A stretch of DNA of 64,000 nucleotides from Actinomortierella ambigua (lineage: Eukaryota; Mortierellomycota; Mortierellomycetes; Mortierellales; Mortierellaceae): contig JAAAJB010000049.1 in NCBI GenBank assembly GCA_016098155.1, positions 1 through 64,000 of the forward strand. The letters are read 5' to 3'. Both the position numbers and the translations under genes were made by a program. Under the pieces are notes generated by a model that searched no databases, had not been told where the DNA came from, and was given only the letters and a program-made list of their open reading frames with translations. Positions 22,811 to 34,448 of the stretch are shown in pieces (position 1 is the first letter of the stretch; each line of letters opens with the position of its first letter).

Positions 22811-25405
22811 CTATAGTGTTGCAAAGAGTTTCTGAACAGATTCCTTTGCCTCCAACACCTCAAGAGCGGCCTCTTCCTCTGGAGTCAATAGCCGTGCGTC
22901 TGAGGAATCGGCTTTTGAGTCTTTCTTGTCACTCCTTGACCTGAGTTCGCCGCTTGACAACTTTGCCCGAACAGTCTCCGCCAACTCAATGTCCGCATCG
23001 AGTCCATCCATATAAGCTAAAGAAAGAAAATCACATTTACAGTCAGTTCCCTAGCGACATTTCTCTAGCAGTATTTCTGTTTAAATAGACAAGCATTGAA
23101 AAAGAGAGAAATACAGAATGAAAGACAACAGGATGACAATAGCATACCTTCCAAATTTGACTTGATAGCCTGCAGCGACTGTCCACGGCGGTTGAGAAGC
23201 TTTTGGACTCGCTCCTTTGGCGAATCTTGCTTTTTGCTATGATCCTTACTATCCAGGAGTGACGGGTCGAAATCCTCGGCACACAGGTGGGCAATGATCA
23301 AGTCAATGAGCTGCATCACATACAGTCCGGCGTCCAGTCGCTGCAACATCCGCTCCGGCTCCTCCTCTGCAATTTCCTCCTCGTCCAGGCCACGCTCCTC
23401 GTTGTCCTTGGCGATCTGCTCATCGATGGCCTCGACACGAGCCTCGTAGCCCTCACGAACGTCGAGTAGGCGCTCCAGCTTGGCATAGTCGTCCTCGAAA
23501 AACTTGTTGACAAGCCGCAAGCGATGTCCAGACTCGGGTGGCAGATTGCGCATGAGCGAGGCCAAGACGCCAATGACGTGTTCCTCATCCTCGACCTCCG
23601 AAAACGACTTGTACGCCTTTTTCAGCTTGTCGAATCCTTTGCGCATAAAGATGGCAAACAAATAGCCGAGACCCAGGACCTCGACGAATCGAAGACAGTT
23701 GCCAGTGCCTGCCTTGGTGGTGAGAGCATAGTCCAGGACCTTGATCGCACGAATACGCGCCATCTTCTTCTCGCGCAGCATAATCACCATCAGCTCGTTG
23801 CCTTCGCCTTCGAGAAATCTGTCCTTGATCTCTGGCTCTTGTAAAGCTGAGCACAGTGCGTCAAACAAGTTCTCCATCATCTCAATCTCGTCAGGATCCT
23901 TGGCATCTTTGCGTTTGTATGTCGAAAGAATCTGTAAAAGAACGTCCATACCGCCAAGTTCGCCTAGCCTCCTTCGGTTTGCTGTACCCCACCATGGATC
24001 AATATCGAACAAAAAGAGAAGTGATGATCGTTAGTCTCCAAAGCTATGTCTCCGCCACACAATAATCATAAGCGGTGCTAGAAGGTTACCATACCAGAGC
24101 TACTTTGGAGGAAAATTGCCAAGAGTTCACTACAGTATTGCCGGTTTGAATCAAATGTCTTTTCCTGAAGCCGCTTCAAGATCCATGGTAAGAGCTTGGT
24201 TTGCTGAACCATTGTTTCTGCCAGCTTTGTATCGACGGAGGTAAGGTTTTCCAGAATAGCTATTAGATGCAAGAGCGGAGATAAATACATGTTAGGCGAA
24301 AACGGGTGCGTTGTCCAAATACCACATAATTTTGTGTAATGATCTCGTTCGTTCCATCCTTACCCAGTGTGTTGTAGACGCCTTGGCGATCATTTGTCTC
24401 TTCCTCATTCAATCGGCTTAAGGTCTGAACAAGCAGATCGAGCATGCCTTCCTTGACCAAAGCGTCAACTAGCGCCTTCATTCCTGCCTCGCTTGCCTCG
24501 AGTTCATCCGAATCTGGCTCTTCCTCCACGACGGCAGAGGCAATGACCTCTTCGTCAGTAAGCTCCTTCACCAGCTCGATCGCATCGATGGCAATGTCAA
24601 TGTTTTCGTGAAGCAACAAGTTCAGAATTGACGCGACAGAGTTCAGCTCGACCAGGGCAACATAATGTTGAGGTGCCTGTGTCAGTGCCATCAAGTTTTT
24701 GATCTCTTCGTCCAGATCAGCCTCGGATTCCATAAATTTGGCAGGGTCGTCGGCATATTTGACACGCATTTCCTGATTTTTGTTGATCGCCCTTTCAAAC
24801 TTGAGGATCATCTTCTTGACAGCAGCAATGTCGAATCGGGCCTATGTAGAAAAGGACAGGGTTTCGCAGCAGGACAACCAGGTCAGAAGTTGTATAGTAT
24901 TGTCCGAAAAGGCAAAGAAGTTGCCGGTCAGCTTCCAGTGTTAGACCAAGCGACTGGTGCATACCTCCTCCGGATCAATGGCGTCGACGTAGTCAAGGAT
25001 CTCCTTCTCCTCCGTCGTCAGTCCGTCGCCAAAAAACCGATCATCCTCGTCCTCCTCAGGGTTGATGTAGGACACCTCCTCAGATTCCTCTTCATCCTGA
25101 ATCGTCACGCCACGAGAAGAGGATGAAGACGACGAAGCGTCGCGCGCTGAGACCGGCTCAAACTGCCGCCCTGTCAACTCCTCATAGCTTGTGTGCTTGG
25201 CTGTCTTCCGAAATGTCTCCTCCGGTGAAATGGGCAGCTTTCGCTTCTGACCACTCTTCGAAGCTGGCGCTGTTGGAGTCTACATATCGAAAATAGAGAG
25301 TGGGGATATGACATGTTAGCTTGAGTCTCAACATTACCAGTGACCATGTAGTCTACGTGACAATGACAGCGTTTAGGTCACCTTGAAGATGGAATCAATG
25401 TCCAT
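22811..25405 (-). CDS. CTNNBL1: Beta-catenin-like protein 1 (spliceosomal ARM protein)
   Basis: Six exons on the minus strand give 673 residues: 25382-25405, 24965-25279, 24364-24841, 24095-24259, 23148-23981 and 22811-23016. The family binds CDC5L and the Prp19 complex through an armadillo-like fold and acts in pre-mRNA splicing in the nucleus. Recognisable family blocks are KKMILKFERAINKNQEMRV, PAKFMESE, LVELNSVASIL, MMENLFDALCS, LREKKMARIRAIKVLDYA and LQRLDAGLYVMQLI. A basic patch (KSGQKRK) near residue 20 may be a nuclear signal, followed by an acidic Ser-rich N-terminus. The C-terminus carries an extra charged tail not seen in the human protein, making it longer than the human 563 residues. 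The first exon encodes only MDIDSIFK. Convergent with ABC transporter 3. Confidence 0.93.
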
Positions 25406-28012
25406 GTTGCGACGCGAGGAGGATGTTAACGTTTCAAATGCACATCGACGAAGGTCTACATGACTGCCAACAAAGTGTTATAGATAATAAAAAGGCGATC
25501 TTCGTTATATCAGATCCAATTTTATAAGGAATCAAAGTCACCATGATTCTATCAATTCCGTATTCGGAGTGTATCAAACCTGTATGGCCACACAGACACA
25601 CAGAGGGAAACTAAACCTGCTATGGATGGCCGGCCCGCCCTTATCGACGTGATGTTCTATGCCGCTATTAGCCGATCTAATCGTCCTTTGCTTGACCACT
25701 ACCACCCCTTCTTTTCTATCGATGCATCCTTCGCATGCAGAACATACGTACACCCTCTCTCGCACTTTACGCGCCGTCGTCCTTGTCACCACCATGCAAC
25801 TACACCACCCCAAGGCGATTCCGGGCTATCCCCTTCCGACCCACAGCAGTTGAAGATCACTGTTCGCTCGACACACACTGCACCGGTCACCGTCTCTATT
25901 GACTAGGCCAAAGAACATCAACAGCTGAGGTAGATGGAAAATTCTGGCAGGAGTACGCATAGATTACCGCGACAGTTATCCTTTCACACGTTCCAGGCGC
26001 CCAAAACATTTTTCCACAGCCTTCTACATGTCCTGCTTAGCTGTCAACCACGCCAGTTATGCAGCAGAAGGTGATGTCTACTATCCCTGGTAAGTTTTAC
26101 TTACTGTTATAGGTTAAATTTCCCCAGTTTCAGGCCCTGCATACCTGCGCGGCACGCAAGCCACGCAAGCCACAAACCGTTCAGACAAATAAAAAAAAAA
26201 CGAGAGAGGAGTATACGAGGCCCAGAGTAACATTCTGAACCTTTAGGCTGGTCCTGGGGCCTGCGCGACCATCATGGCTGATGACAAGAGTTCTTCAGCG
26301 TAAGAACGAACGAATAGCGGGAGCACAGTGCATGATAGGCTACAACAACACACGCTCTCACTCTCTCCTCGATGCCAAACAGAAGCGTGTAAAGTATCAT
26401 TGCTTAGGATGTGGTATATTGCCTGTTTTGGCCACGATGCGCTCCTCACCACAACCACCAAACAGAGATCAAAGTTAGAGCTGCTGGTGAAAGGCAGTAG
26501 GTTGACCTCGCGGGATGCTCGCTTTTCTGCGCATATGCAAAACACGATCGAGAGATTTGAATAGTCAGCGTTAGAAGTAAACATAGCGTTGGGTAATGTG
26601 GGAGAGTGCGGGCGGGCGGAGGGGGGACAGAAGACGCATCGCTTAGATGCCGTGGCTTGTGCGTGTGGATACCTGCACAAGTATAGAATGTGTACAGGAT
26701 GCTGAGAAGAGGGAGGGAGGGAGGGAGAGAGGGAGGGAGAGAGAGAAGATATTGACTGCCTGGCTCTTTGGCGAGCTGTGTGGCATGAACCTTGGTTGTT
26801 CTGTTTCTGGAAAGTGTGCAAGGGCATGTGGACCCGAAGAAATCGATCGATGGTGTAGTGAAGTAACACACCAGCCCTACACAACGTAGATCGAATGTCA
26901 GGACCCGCTTTGTTTCTGCCCACTTTCTTGGACTGAGATCGGCTGAATAATTCACCACAATATTCAACAAATATAGAGAAAGAGAGAGAGAGAGACAGAG
27001 AGAGAGAGAGAGACGAATTACAGGGAGGAGGGGGTGGGGCGGGGGAGGCGAGGGAAAGGTGTACGCAAACAAGAGGACAGAAGGAAGTACGGGAGAGGCT
27101 CTAGCAAGGTTTTTTTTTTCTCAAGTGTACACACTTCGTGACCAAATTGAGCAGCCATTGTTGCAACCTCATTTTCGTTTGGGTTGGGCATCAACCACTC
27201 TCACGCACAACTCTGCGTCCACCACAACATGCAACATAAGGGGAGAGAGGTGGGTGGCGAAGGACTAAGGCAGAAGGCCAGCATCACTTTCTCACAATTG
27301 CTTCTTTCTCCCACACACCTTTCACCGCCACTCAAGGTACTGCCTTCTCACCCACCATTTTTTGGTCACTCTTTCTGTTGGAGTTTCACTGCACGCACAG
27401 TCCTAGCCTCTCCTATCTTGCGCCTCGTTGATCTCGAACATTTTTTTTTTACAATGTAGATGAGCTTCGTCGTATTATCTCCTCCCTACATCGCCCCTTC
27501 ACTCCCATGTTCCCTGTGAAGAACGTGTCGTTTCCAGCTGTGAACAGAGCACTTGATAGAGAGCAGCAAAGCTTCAAGAAGAAAAATCGTTACAAATAAT
27601 TTGAACTAGACCCCACCAGAGGACGGAAATATGCTTTTTGTTTTTTCTTGCTTTCTTTCTTTCTGTCCTTCTTTCTCTCGCTGTCATTCCATTCTTTTTC
27701 ATTCGCCATTCATTCCTGCGTCGTACACATTCCACCTTTCTTCTTCTCCCTCATTCCTTCCTCGTGCTACGTCTGCAGCTGCAGCTTTGCTTGCCTCGTT
27801 TGTTCTCCGATTACTTCTCCCTTTCTAACTGCCAATGATATTTTGATTTACTATCCCCCTTTTTCCTCCTTTATCTTCTTTTCTGCCCTTCCTGCCTCGA
27901 CAGCTGTCTCCTGAACTTCAGCTGCACAGCACCATCGTTCCCGCCTTCTATCTGCATTCGGACCCCTCTGCGAGTTAGAAGATCGAGTTTTGCTGGTTAG
28001 CACGTTAGTACG
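25406..28012. promoter_or_regulatory. Divergent intergenic region, CTNNBL1 / MFS transporter
   Basis: The 2.6-kb gap serves two divergent genes. It has GA-rich microsatellites (26706-26750 and 26974-27014) and a 350-base pyrimidine-rich leader before the MFS start. Apart from one unexplained open segment at 27398-27599, open frames here are low complexity. No further gene is supported. Confidence 0.4.
26974..27014. repeat. (GA)n microsatellite
   Basis: An almost pure GA dinucleotide run with one interrupting C, in the intergenic region. Confidence 0.85.
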
Positions 28013-30315
28013 ATGAGTTCCTCCAATAACCGCGGCCATGAACCGCTTGCTGACGAAAGGGCGCCCCTTCTCGGTCACGGCCCTTCCAAGGCCACGCCGT
28101 CGTCTACCAACGACCCAAAACTTGCCCCAGTATCACCCGATGCTACCAACCCAAGTGCGATTTACGCCAAAGTGCTCGAAACAGCCCTTCCTTGGTATCG
28201 AAGGCCTTCGCCATTCTGGCTTCTCCCGGTTTACGTCGCGGTCGCCACGACGTCCGGCATGCTTCTGTCTTCCTTAGTTACATTCCAGGTCTCGATGCTG
28301 TGTCGTGAATTCTACAACCACAATCCTCCCAGCACAAACTTTTATTCGGATTACACATCGTACACAGCCTTTGACAAGGACCCCAGGTGCAAGTTGCCAG
28401 ACGTCCAAGCGTATGCTGCCAAGGTGCTGGGTCTGATCGAAGTGCTCTCCGCTATTGCCAGTAAGTGTTTTTCTTTTTTTTTTTCGGTATGACCGTGTTG
28501 GTCAGTCTGTTCTGTGCGGAGTTTTGTCCTGATGCGAACAAAGTTTGATACAGGCGTACCAACATTCCATCTTCCATCTCTTTTATCTGGGATCTGATAA
28601 ATATACTATCTAGGCACCCTCACTGTTGGCTACTACACCTCGATGAGTGATCGACATGGTCGTGTCAAGTTTGTCGCTTTTGCTTTCCTCAACACCACCT
28701 TGATGCTTCTCGCCATCATCGCTATGGATGCCTATTGGGATCAGATCGGCCTTCCCCTAATGTTTGCGCAAGGTGTTCTCAATGGTGCTATGGGCGGCAT
28801 TGGCCTGGGCATGACAATTTTCCTTGCGTACTCGGCTGACTGCACGGATCCAGCCAAGAGGAGCTTGATTTACTCCTGGGTGCATGCAGCCTTGTTCCTC
28901 GGCCTGGCGGTTGGGTAAGTTTTTCCCCTCACATGCTGACAATTGGTGTGGATTGAGGTATCCATGACGTCGGACCTGCGTGTTGCCGCGAGTCCACCCT
29001 TCAGCCAAGGAAGCTTTTTCTTGACACCACTTCTCGCTCTATCCACGTCCATGTGATTTTGGCCCACACGTGTTTTTGATATCCATCCATGATTAGACCC
29101 AGTGTTGGTGGAATCATCACCAATGCCACGCATACCGTTTTGACCATCGTCTACATCGATCTGGGAGTCAACGCGGTAGCTCTCATCTTCCTCTTGTTCT
29201 GCGTCCCCGAATCACTTCCACATCTGCAGTCGCCCAAAGTTAAGCAGCTCTTTCGCGAGGCCAAGCGCAAGGCTCGACAAGCTGCCGGTCTTGAAGAGCT
29301 CGAGGAAGACGACGAAGACGACCATGGGCAAGGACCAAATGGAAAGAAGGAAAAACGCGAGCACATGGCATGGCACACTCATGCTGTCCGCTCGCTTCAG
29401 TTCTTCAGACCAAATGGCCACAACACCAACGTCATCCTGCTGGCGGCCATCTCGTTTTTGCAGACTCTGATTGTCAAGGGCACACTCTCAGTCATCGTTT
29501 TGTACACGCAGCGCAGATTCGGCTGGGATTCACTTGAGGTCGGCTTTCTCTTTTCGCTCGGTAACGCTGGCCGCCTGCTCACGCTGATTGTCGTGCTCCC
29601 TGTGCTCGTGTTCCTCTTCCAGAAACAAAACAACAAGAAATACGCACGGCAGGAACGACAGAGGCAAGCCGATTCGGCCAGCGCCACCGCGATGCCCCCC
29701 TCCGACGCCCTCCCATCACTGCATCAGGCTGAGAGCGACATCATGGCGGCTTCAAGCGTCGAGCAACTTGGCGAAGCCATCCTCGAGCACCATCAACACC
29801 AAAACTCGAATGATGATCACAATGACTCCTCCTCAACAACAACAACATATACCCAGCCCTCGAAAACCTCGCCTTCATCGGGCAAGGGAGACGATGAGGT
29901 CGATCGCGCTCAACAGGACGCGTTCAGTGGCATCAAGTTTGATACGTGGATGATCCGTCTCGGCTTCGCCATCAATTCGATCACGTATTTCCAGTTGGGT
30001 CTTGCATCGACAGGATGGATGTTCTACTTGGGAGCAGGTCTCCATTCCTTTGCCATCATCTCGACACCTCCAACAAAGTCGCTCCTTACCATGATGGTCG
30101 AGCCATCGCAGTACGGTGCCATCCTGGGAGCTCTTCAGGTCGTCGATGCCATCGCCTCGATCTTCTCCCCCATCGTCATTTCGTGGGTGTATGCCATCAC
30201 CGTCTTCACGATTCCTGAATTCATCTGGTATATCTGCGGTGTCGTGACCGCCATCTGTTTCGTCCTGTCGTTCTTGATTCGACAGAAAGAGTTCCGCCAA
30301 CGGTCAACAGCTTGA
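28013..30315 (+). CDS. Major facilitator superfamily transporter
   Basis: Three exons (28013-28460, 28614-28914, 29097-30315) give 655 residues. The family couples transport to ion or solute gradients across a membrane. The Ser/Pro-rich cytosolic N-terminus precedes TM1 (PFWLLPVYVAVATTSGML). A cysteine-containing extracellular loop follows, then TM2 and the MFS motif A, GYYTSMSDRHGR, at about 155-166. Helices 3 to 6 end before VCVPESLP-like text. The central loop is long and charged. A second unusually long Ser/Thr/His/Asp-rich insertion (about 29640-29900) lies inside the second half. The last helices end in a basic tail. This layout resembles TetA-like or HIAT1-like carriers. The substrate is unknown. 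Convergent with MSD1, 286 bases away. Confidence 0.88.
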
Positions 30316-30601
30316 GCTTTTTTTTAAACCCCCCCCCCCCTGGAGGACAGCAAAAGATCTATTATGATAAACGTAGATTTCTCATGATATCCTACATGTG
30401 TCCGTAGTCACCAGCAATTTTGTTTTTGAGCTGTGAATACACCATTTTTGCACATGCCACCGCCACGGCAATTGCGGAAAGTTTATTTTCTATGCGTGCA
30501 TGAAGCACTCTAAACTACACACACCCTCGATGGCATCCTCGACGGCGGAGTAAAAAAAAAAAAACGCCCACACACAGCCAACCTTCTCCCTCTGACCCAC
30601 T

Positions 30602-33600
30602 TTAGACGATACTTAAGTTATACTGGCGCAACTGCTCAGGCGTTAAGGGGGAAGGTGAATCGACAACCAGATCGCGGCCCGAGGTCGACTTGGGGAAGGC
30701 AATCACATCGCGGATCGAGGATGTACCACAAAGAATAGCCATCATCCGGTCGAAGCCAATCGCCAGCCCACCATGTGGCGGACATCCGAAAGAGAGACCA
30801 TCGATCAAGTGCGAGAAGCGTGAGCATTCCAATGGTGTCATCTANNNNNNNNNNAAAAAAAAAAAAAAAAAAAAAAGATGTTCGTTGGAAAGACGAGGGG
30901 AGGGGGAGGAGGATGAGGCGCTCTGTGAGTAAGTAATCTAAGATTGGCTTGCATGATATCATTCATTACCAGACAATGGGTAAAAAAAAAAACAAATCCA
31001 TGAAAGAGAAAGAAGGTTCAAGTTACCTTCAGCACCTCCTGGAAGATGTACATTTGGAGCTTGGGCGAGTGCACACGGATCGAGCCACCTCCAATCTCGA
31101 CACCGTTCAGGACAAGATCATAGTGTTGTCCACGGACCTTCTCAGGCGCTGTGGCCAAAAAGTCTAGATCTTCGGCGACGGGCGCCGTAAAGGGGTGATG
31201 GGTGGCCGAGAATTTGCGTGTCCCCGCCTTGGAGATGTCAGACTCGCCGGGTTCGTCAGGCGAAAACAAAGGGAAGCCCTCAACCCACAAAAAGTTGAAT
31301 TGATCCTTTGGAATCTTGATCGCGCCTAACAGCACACAACAAAAAAAAGGGGGGGAGGAAGGGGAGGGAGGGGAGGCACGACAGGGAAGATATGAGAAAC
31401 ACATTTCGTGAAATCAGAAACGGCCCTATATTTTCCCGCCAATGTTACACCATTTTTCAGTGTCCAAGCCGTACCTTTGCTCTTCAAGAAATCTGCTAGC
31501 GCCAATCGAACTCGACCCATGTTTGTTTGTCCACCCTACCGTGACGAGTTTTCATGTAAAAACTGCGTTAGTTGCGGATGATACCAATCAATAGGACAAA
31601 AAAAAAAGAAGACTAGGTCAAAGTCTACGCTTGGCTAACATCACTGAAAAGCACGCAGTCTTACCGACAAGAATGATGGTCGCTTGCTGATGACAAGGGC
31701 ATCGCCAACCCTGACGTCAAGTAGAGTGTTAACTATGATTTGGTCCGCAGGGCTTTCCAGTGCGGCATTATACCCCATCTTGTCCAGCCACACCGCAATA
31801 TTGTCTTCGTTCAACTTGACGATGGTTGTCATCTATGTGTAGAAAACACAAGCCAGATGAGAAAAAAGAAAGAAAGAATGAAAGGAAAACAATGAGTCAT
31901 GAGGATGTAACTTTCAAGTGCCAACAGCGTGACAGAATAAAACCATAGAGCAGCCTACATACAGAGGCTTCGTTCTTGGCAAGCTTCTTCATTTCAGATC
32001 CAGAAAGGCCCAGTTCGTTCGGCAACACGATGGCTTCTAATGTCTCGTCACCTTTGAGCGCGCCAATCTGCTTGATCTCGAGTCCAAACCGCGTGTCGGG
32101 CTTGTCGGATCCATACTAGAGTCAATCGTCGAGTGAATGGAAACAAGGGAAGTGGAAGAGACTTTAGTTCCCTGTACTGCATTGCAGAGGCAAGGTAACG
32201 TCTCTCTGCCTACAGCATTTTATCTTTGTTGAGAGTTTATTTCACTTTCTTACCTTGGACATTGCCGTTTGGTAATCCATATGCGGGAATGGATCGGCGA
32301 ACGAGATATCCAAGACTTTCTTCCACACTGTCGTGACGAGTCCTTCCACAACATTTTGAACGTCCTTGGCCGAACCAAACGACATTTCCATATCGATCTA
32401 GAAGAATGCCCAACAACAGAAGCTAGTGCTTTAGTCGCGTTTCAATACATAAAAGTGTGCAATGGGTTCTAATGAGAAGACTCCAGCAGCTTGTTCTCCG
32501 TACCTGTGTAAACTCGGGCTGTCGGTCTGCTCTCAGGTCCTCGTCGCGAAAGCATTTTGCGAGCTGGAAGTATCTGTCGACACCACTCGCCATCAAGAGT
32601 TGCTTGTACTATAGACCCTCAAGAGAGAGGAGGAAAAGGAGGTGAGGGGGGAGGGAGAAGGTCAGCGTGCATACTCCTCCATGAAGTATTGAGCCACATG
32701 TCCTAAACGAATGTTGGTCGTCCACTCTTGAATATCCTGTACCTGCTGGGGACTCTGTGGCAAAGCGTAAAAGTCACCCTTCTCTCGCGTCGGAACAACA
32801 AACTCACGGGCACCCTCGGGTGTAGACTTGAAGAGCATAGGGGTCTCAACTTCCACGAAGCCTAATGTTGAAACAACGCGAGCGAGCGGCATATTAGCTT
32901 GACAACTTGAGGCTCACCTCCGTGCGAGATAACACTCTGAGACTGTCATAAACATACCTTGTCCGATTAAATAGTCGCGCACAACCCACGCAGCATACGA
33001 TCTTCGGCGAAGGTTGTCCTGGAGATCTTGACGTCGAAGATCTAGTACACGGTATTTCAATCGAAGCTCTTCGTTCGTCTATCCGATAGAATAAAATAAA
33101 AAAGGAGGCGTCGGGTTAAAAAAAATGTACAATACGCAAGTACCATGACTCAAACCTCATTCGATCCGTTTTTTCTTCCTCTCTACCTTTTCTTGATTTC
33201 CGGGCAAAAACGGCAGGGTCGCGTGCGTCTTGTTGAGAACATGCAGCTTTGTAATGTCCACCTCAATCTCGCCCGTCGCCATCTTTGAGTTGATGGTTTT
33301 GGTCGATCGCGCCACAACTACACCCTCGACACAGATCACGCTCTCGGGTGACAGATCCAGCAACTTGGCTCGGATCTGAGCCAGCTTGCCATCCTCGTCT
33401 TTGAGTACTAGTTGTGTCGATCCAGAAGCATCGCGGATAGGCATGAAGATCAGATTGTCTGAGAACTTTCTATAAGATGGCGCGAAAAAAAAATGGGTCA
33501 GAGAGTGTAGTTACGCGAATCGGAGCCAAGTCTTTGGAATCTGCAGATGCGGGTGTGTAACATTCGATCCAGGATGTTCCTACTATACCTCACATTTTGA

Positions 33601-33716
33601 GACCATCCACAGAGAACGACTTTTTGTCCTACGGAGGCCTTATTGAGTTCGCCACATCGGTGCGTTCGCTTTGGAAAGTCGCCTAAATCCAATGTAGAGT
33701 GCAGGAGAGATAACAT
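30602..33716 (-). CDS. MSD1: Mitochondrial-type aspartyl-tRNA synthetase
   Basis: Eleven exons on the minus strand give 606 residues: 33589-33716, 33187-33469, 32958-33078, 32743-32861, 32504-32608, 32254-32397, 31963-32115, 31665-31832, 31475-31535, 31027-31325 and 30602-30841. The enzyme charges tRNA-Asp in mitochondria. The order is OB-fold anticodon domain (about 25-130), motif 1 (FVEVETPML), QSPQ aspartate pocket, motif 2 ([17 protein letters not shown]), a GAD-type insertion (about 300-400) that marks the bacterial form, [10 protein letters not shown], and motif 3 ([14 protein letters not shown]). The length matches bacterial AspRS. The start at 33716 has an in-frame stop upstream, and the presequence is short and basic. 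The last intron (30842-31026) contains a 10-N assembly gap. Its acceptor TAG sits directly beside the gap, so that splice site is less certain. Confidence 0.92.
30845..30876. other. Assembly gap (10 N) next to A22 run
   Basis: Ten N at 30845-30854 abut a 22-base A homopolymer. The gap lies in the last intron of MSD1. Its true length is unknown. Confidence 0.97.
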
Positions 33717-34448
33717 TGCCTGTCAATACGGAGTGTTCGATCGACTTTTCTGGACATGCGCCTCCCGCCCGTCCCTCCCCTCTTGGGGATCATACAGTCA
33801 CTCTCTCCCTCCCTCCTCCTCTCTTACCGAAAACTGTGCCTTCAAAGAGCTCTTGAGGAAGAGTTGTTTTGTCGGTTGCTGCTGTGGTCACTGCTCTCCT
33901 TTTGCTGATCAGGGACTGACAGGGAACCATGACCATGGGCACAATGTGTCGAGTCAATACGTTCTCGCGATGGCAATGGCGGGCTGCCACCATGCCAACG
34001 CGTCGTGCTACATGCTGCCCAGCGCGTAGTGCATGCATGTTTGGGAGGAAGGAATCGTGTGCGGGTTCAAAGGTTTGGAACCGTTTGACAAAAGGTTCTC
34101 AGTCAGGCTCCGTGACTTGCTCGGCCCATGTCCTTTTTGGTGGCCAAAGCAAGACATTTGCAGCATTGTCTAAAAAAGGGTTGAGCACCTTTGAGCCACC
34201 CAGTGTGTATGCAACACGGGGTTCGGGACAAAAGAACCGCCACTGACCCGTTAGGCGTGTTGGTGGCAACCAGTCCTCCTCCAATTTTCCTCTGTGTCAC
34301 ATCACAGCCAATGCGAGTGATGTTTCCTTGTACACATTCCAAAAAAAAAAATAAAAATAAAAATAAAAAAAAAAACATCTCAACCGCTCTGGTTTCGAGA
34401 GGGATAAAGCTGTGGGGCCAGAGAATAAAAATTCAGGTTTATGAAGCT
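33717..34448. promoter_or_regulatory. Upstream region of MSD1, 3' flank of NPR2
   Basis: Holds the MSD1 promoter and the NPR2 3' end. An A-rich tract with AAATA units spans 34341-34376. No gene or clear binding site is seen. Confidence 0.4.

Noticed and set aside
25574..27072. Several 80-226 codon frames between CTNNBL1 and the MFS gene
   Set aside because: Low-complexity Ser/Leu/Pro text produced by GA microsatellites; no family resemblance.
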